64,000 nucleotides of DNA from Galerina marginata (lineage: Eukaryota; Basidiomycota; Agaricomycetes; Agaricales; Galerinaceae): positions 248,001 to 312,000 of the forward strand of contig JAECYW010000010.1 of assembly GCA_023014335.1 (NCBI GenBank), in the 5' to 3' direction. Position 1 is the first letter of the stretch. Every line of letters starts with the position of its first letter. The notes below the pieces were generated by a model, which had not been told where the DNA came from, did not search any database, and was given only the letters and a program-made list of their open reading frames with translations. Shown here piece after piece: positions 58,873 to 64,000 of the stretch. A program made the translations under genes and the position numbers.

Positions 58873-60401
58873 TCAATTATGTTCCTCAGATTCATTAGAA
58901 AGTAGGGGAGTTCGTTCGGTAGCATCAGTCGACGGAGTCGGCCGAAGGCTTTGTGGATCTTCACTTGCATTATCTGAAGATATCTGAGAAGGAGGGGGAA
59001 GTGGAGGCTGAGTGACATCTGCCTTGCAGATGGGGCACTGATAAAATTTTAAAAAGGTTAGATAACATAAAGACCAAGATAATAACACGTGTACCAGTTT
59101 CTTTCGTTGAATAAGCCACTCGTCCACCTCATGTAGATGAAAGATGTGGTGGCAGGGTAATACTCGGACTTTGTCGCCTTTGATGAATTCCGACAGGCAG
59201 ATGGCACATTCTAACTGTGATTCGAACCATGGCTGGTTATCAGGGGGTATGGCGGGTAGGGATGTCGAAGCGTCTTCTTCTGCTGGTGCTGGTCGAGAGG
59301 CTTCAATGGGTAGTGAGCGATCTTTCGAGGTAAGGCCTTCCTCAAGGTCGACTTCTGAAGATGTAATGTCAGAGACGGCATTTATGTCTTCTCCGCCTTC
59401 ATGCTTTTCCCATCCAGTCCCTGTCCAGACGCGCCATGGAAGATTCCTGACGACGTCTTCAGGTGCTCTGTCACGTTGAGCGGCGCGGGCAGCACGAATC
59501 CTATGAATAAGAAGAGTAATGAAAGTCAAAGCCGAAGGAAGCAAAAGAATGATTATGAAAGTGATGATGGGCCTACAAGCAATCAGCTTTGACTTCCAGG
59601 TTCTATGTAAGAAATCTGGACTCACGAATACCACTCCCATGCCGAATATTCTGCAGTTATAAGCAAAGACAATGTCCGTAATCCAGAGTGAGTAGTATTG
59701 GAGTGCGCGATTAGGGTGTAAAGTTGCATATAGTCAGAATACTTGATGTATGTGGCTGATATCTTTATATCAGAGGAGTCTTCTGTGGGGTAGATCAGAT
59801 GTCTCATGTTATGATGATAAAGGAGCTTGTGAACGTACCTGGACTATACATATTGACCAAGGTGTCCGGAAAGCCAGAAATATCTGGATTTTCACCTCCA
59901 ACAACGACAGCTTTAGCACCAAGTCTCTGAGCCTCGCGAACTTTTTTGACAAATTCGCATTTGCCCCTCTGAACAAGCGCAATCCAAGTCTCGGTTGGTT
60001 GGTCGGGTCCACTGAGGCAAAGATCGGGACACCCAGAATTTTCAGGTGGGCCGTATTCTGTACCATTCGCACGACAAGGTATCGTAAATGAGGAGAGGGG
60101 GATAACGTAGCCAAGGAGCGGATCATTTATCTCAGCTCCGAACTGCGCTAATGGGAAGAACTTGTCAACAAAGCGAGGATAAAGTGTGGTTCTTGGAGGT
60201 ACCTGGCCTAGACGGAAAAGATACCACAGGGGACCGGTCAACCACAGAAACGGTGCTTTCTGTGCCCCAAGACCAGCCCCACGGCCAAGTTCTTTCTGAG
60301 TTTGAAGTAAAGCGAATGTCAGGGTGCAATTCCACCGGAGAAGCAATTGTCAGGAAGAGTAAAGCATTGAAATAGGATAGACAAAGCAGTCCAAAAACCA
60401 T
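58873..60401 (-). CDS. PA-TM-RING E3 ubiquitin ligase
   Basis: Members of this family sit in endomembranes and ubiquitinate cargo or partner proteins. Exons are 60401-59839, 59782-59626, 59572-59095 and 59037-58873, about 453 aa. A signal peptide ([20 protein letters not shown]) is followed by a protease-associated domain ([40 protein letters not shown]). The transmembrane helix is [21 protein letters not shown] conserved juxtamembrane block ([17 protein letters not shown]) follows. The RING-H2 is CAICLSEF ... [16 protein letters not shown] ... CPICKADV; the position normally occupied by the next zinc-ligand Cys reads Glu. One extra base is inferred near 60200, between the N-terminal Ser/Trp-rich part and the PA domain. 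Confidence 0.9.
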
Positions 60402-62838
60402 GTTTTGTCGATAGACCTGGTCGTAATGAAGGAGGTGGTCTCGACATGTTGAGAAGCCGGCATTGCCCTCAAACCCTGACAGACACGTGGTTGCCGGCAT
60501 CATTACTCCCGATCTGGACTATGTCGTCGGCCTAAGGCAAACAAGTTATCATTACAAGGTTGCAAAAAACTGAGAAATACTCCAAGCTGTACCAATTGGT
60601 ACGTGGGTAGCCTGCTAACCCGGCTTGTGGCTGATGCCCTTCTCGTGATATGGCGCCGAGCAAGCGTCAGTGTAACCGAGCTCTGGAAATTTTCTTATTC
60701 CTAAAAATCAGTAAAATGGCTTGAGCACGCGAAGATGACGCGCCATAACCTTGGAGACTTAGGCCGAGGGCATCTCATCCACAGGAACGAAACGCGCCGG
60801 ACTATCCGCTGAACCGTCCGCGGACAGTCCGGCGGACAACTGGCTATTGGCAGAGGGGGTGACGGAAACTCAATCATTTTAAACCTGTACATGTTTTGAA
60901 CTTGGTTTGAATTTTGTTTAAATACTCATCACAACCAGGGAACTATTTCCTCGCCAGAGGTGTTATTTAAATCACTCTCCAAACATTTTATATCTTGGTT
61001 TAGCTTATTTAAACCTCTTCCAAGCAGTACATAGAGAATTTTAATACGAGTAATAAAGCGCAAAGAAAGGGAAATAAAATAAGTAAAACACAGGGAAAAT
61101 TGCCCCAGATCTCGGTAACAGTGCATGAAGCGGCGAAGCTTGCAGTTTGTGGCATGTTTCAAGTTGGCAACATCTGGTACTTACGTGGGTTGCCCATGAG
61201 CAACCCGACGGAAGGTGGGAAAATGGGGAGGGGGATGCCATGAATTGGCGTCGGGGGCGATCACAAAGGCGCGCCGCGCTCGCGGCGCTTGGCGGCTTTG
61301 GGAGGCAGTCACTAGTACTAGTCACTGTCGATGGGTAACTTTGAAAAATCCGACCGGAGCACAAACCGTCCGCCGAACAGTCCGCCGGACTATCCGGCAC
61401 TTTTGATTCTCATGGATATGATTTCTTGGAGAAACTCATCCGGCATTTTTAAGCTTCTTCCGCGAGTGATAAGTAATTGTCGAGATTGCTCTGGATTGCT
61501 GAGTGTGGGGAACTGGGGTTGGAATGGGGTATATATCTTCTGGTACTGATCGGAACCAATACCTCGCATTCTCTTGCGAGGTGAAGGAGAAAACATGTAA
61601 GGTCAACAACATTCCAGCCAAAGAGATTTGCAGTTCGAATTAGAAGGGGAGCATAATTTCTCAAGCTGATTGACCCAGATCAGTCCAAAATCGTAGGGGT
61701 CAACCGACAGCCGAACAAATGAGGTTCGGGGTCGATCTATCGAAGTCTATCGATGGCTGGGTATAAGACCGAGGCACCTGATTGTCTAAAATTAAGGACA
61801 AGCATATGGAAAACCATTGGTGAGGCTTGGTGAGGCCGGTCATACAGAAGGTGGGCATGAACATGAAAGCACCTTTAAGAATGTCAGTCAATCCGACGAC
61901 CGACGCACATAGCAGTTTTACCAATTTTAGTCGGCGTCATGTTGAAACAAATGGAGAAAGAGTCGACGACAGAGTACATCGGAAGGGCCGCCAAAAGTTA
62001 AGAGTTGCAGGCATGTAGTCTATGTAGTGCAACTTTTTGTGGATTTGAAGCTGCGTGGCGCCTCGGGACCCGCAAGAAACTTCAAGTTTGTGCCAATTTC
62101 AAGTCGTCCATCATAGTCCTTGCACCAGAAACCGTGAAACACGAGAAAAGGAATTAACGGACATCGTACAGGCGAGGTCCATCCACAGTAATCTGCAAAT
62201 GAAGACAGAAACAGCCATAAAGCGAGAGTCTTGGTGGTGGAGGTGAACAGAGAAGAAGTTTCAGAGGCAGCTTTCCTAAATAGGTTTATTCGCCACATGT
62301 TGTTGTGCCTTGTGACTAGACGCTCAACAGCTCTTTTGCGTCAGTCTTCTTCTGGTGTCTAGAGCTTCCTCCCTGCGCCCCCAAATTTAAATACTGTGCG
62401 CACGTTGAACACACCGAGGACTAGCCACACAAACGCCACCTGGACCTCGCATTGACTATACTCGGAGTTCAATGGTCAATCAGAAACGTTCTCCCTCTCG
62501 ATGCTAGTTGTAAGACCTCATCACACATTAAGAAGCAATAATCAGCGTCAGTTGACAAGACGGGCAGTCGCATTTGGGTGGGCGATCGGGAAGTGGAAGC
62601 TCGATGGCGCGTCCTACACGTCCCGAACTCTCAGAATTCGCCGGACCCTCGCGAAAACGATCGAAGGTCCTTGGGGTTATTTTGTCAATATGCCTCCTGA
62701 TTTCTTATTTCGTAATTTTTTTCACGGATGATTACGTTGACCACTCGGTTTGCGATCGACCTCGTTTTGTTTAAAGCGCAGAAGCTGGGACAATGGAAGG
62801 ACATCCTCAAGTGGTTCCAAAACTCCCCACAGCCCACA
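60402..62838. other. Gene-poor interval with GC-rich hairpin island
   Basis: About 2.4 kb without a recognisable gene. It contains a GC-rich, hairpin-forming repeat island (60780-61410, listed separately). The remaining DNA, including 61420-62500, shows only short overlapping open frames. The last few hundred bases should include the glucoamylase promoter. Confidence 0.5.
60786..61402. repeat. Paired GC-rich repeats flanking an AT-rich segment, candidate non-autonomous element
   Basis: A 13-bp direct repeat (GCCGGACTATCCG) occurs at 60796-60808 and 61384-61396. Each copy adjoins a related ~24-bp unit of the form AACCGTCCGC..ACAGTCCG.CGG. The left unit contains the perfect palindrome GTCCGCGGAC. 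Between them lie AT-rich DNA with TTTAAAY words, an inverted repeat at 61187-61206 (GGGTTGC stem), and a perfect 8-bp stem at 61271-61288 (GCGCCGCG/CGCGGCGC). No transposase is encoded. The pattern suggests a small non-autonomous element or a recombination remnant. Confidence 0.35.

Positions 62839-64000
<1,162 letters not shown>

Overview
This window is nuclear DNA of a filamentous basidiomycete, most likely a wood- or litter-decaying mushroom of the Agaricomycetes. The reasons are dense short introns (about 45-70 nt, GT-AG with some GC-AG), many microexons, a Tsp2-type tetraspanin, tandem DUF6534 seven-helix proteins, an AA9 polysaccharide monooxygenase, a basidiomycete-style P450, and GH20 and GH15 glycosidases. 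About 22 recognisable genes lie on both strands. I saw no tRNA, rRNA, CRISPR array or intact transposon.

Layout. 0-2.6 kb: the 3' end of a membrane protein (+) and the RNA polymerase III subunit RPC9 (-). 4.4-14.2 kb (+): CCR4-NOT subunit NOT2, geranylgeranyltransferase-I beta, a LEA2-like membrane protein and a tetraspanin. 14.7-17.7 kb (-): a damaged single-pass membrane protein gene and a 12-exon AA9 LPMO. 19.2-24.5 kb (+): a 20-exon WDR7/rabconnectin-3-beta-like WD40 protein. 24.7-27.0 kb (-): GH20 hexosaminidase. 29.3-31.5 kb (-): cytochrome P450. 32.2-37.7 kb (-): two DUF6534 paralogues. 39.0-42.1 kb: an F-box-like gene (-) divergent from a zinc-motif SDR (+). 42.2-45.4 kb (-): dipeptidyl-peptidase V. 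46.0-48.3 kb: MRT4 (-) and deoxyhypusine hydroxylase (+), head to head. 48.8-53.7 kb: two divergent membrane-anchored aspartic proteases. 54.1-55.2 kb (-): heme oxygenase. 55.9-57.4 kb (-): CCCH zinc-finger protein. 58.9-60.4 kb (-): PA-TM-RING ubiquitin ligase. 62.8 kb to the end (+): GH15 glucoamylase, cut by the window edge.

The genes do not form one pathway. They mix housekeeping functions (transcription, mRNA decay, prenylation, ribosome assembly, eIF5A hypusination) with secreted or vacuolar carbohydrate and protein degradation (AA9, GH20, GH15, aspartic proteases). No biosynthetic cluster is evident around the P450.

An overriding property of the sequence is that most conserved genes need one or more single-base frame corrections, about 28 in all. 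Over four fifths are consistent with one extra base. The protein sequence on both sides stays well conserved, so I read these mainly as consensus errors in a long-read assembly, not as pseudogenes. Exon coordinates come from manual splicing and may be off by a base in places.

The most notable biological observation is in the DUF6534 pair. An exon of 22 nt in one copy corresponds to an exon that can only be 1 nt long in the other, between two normal GT-AG introns.
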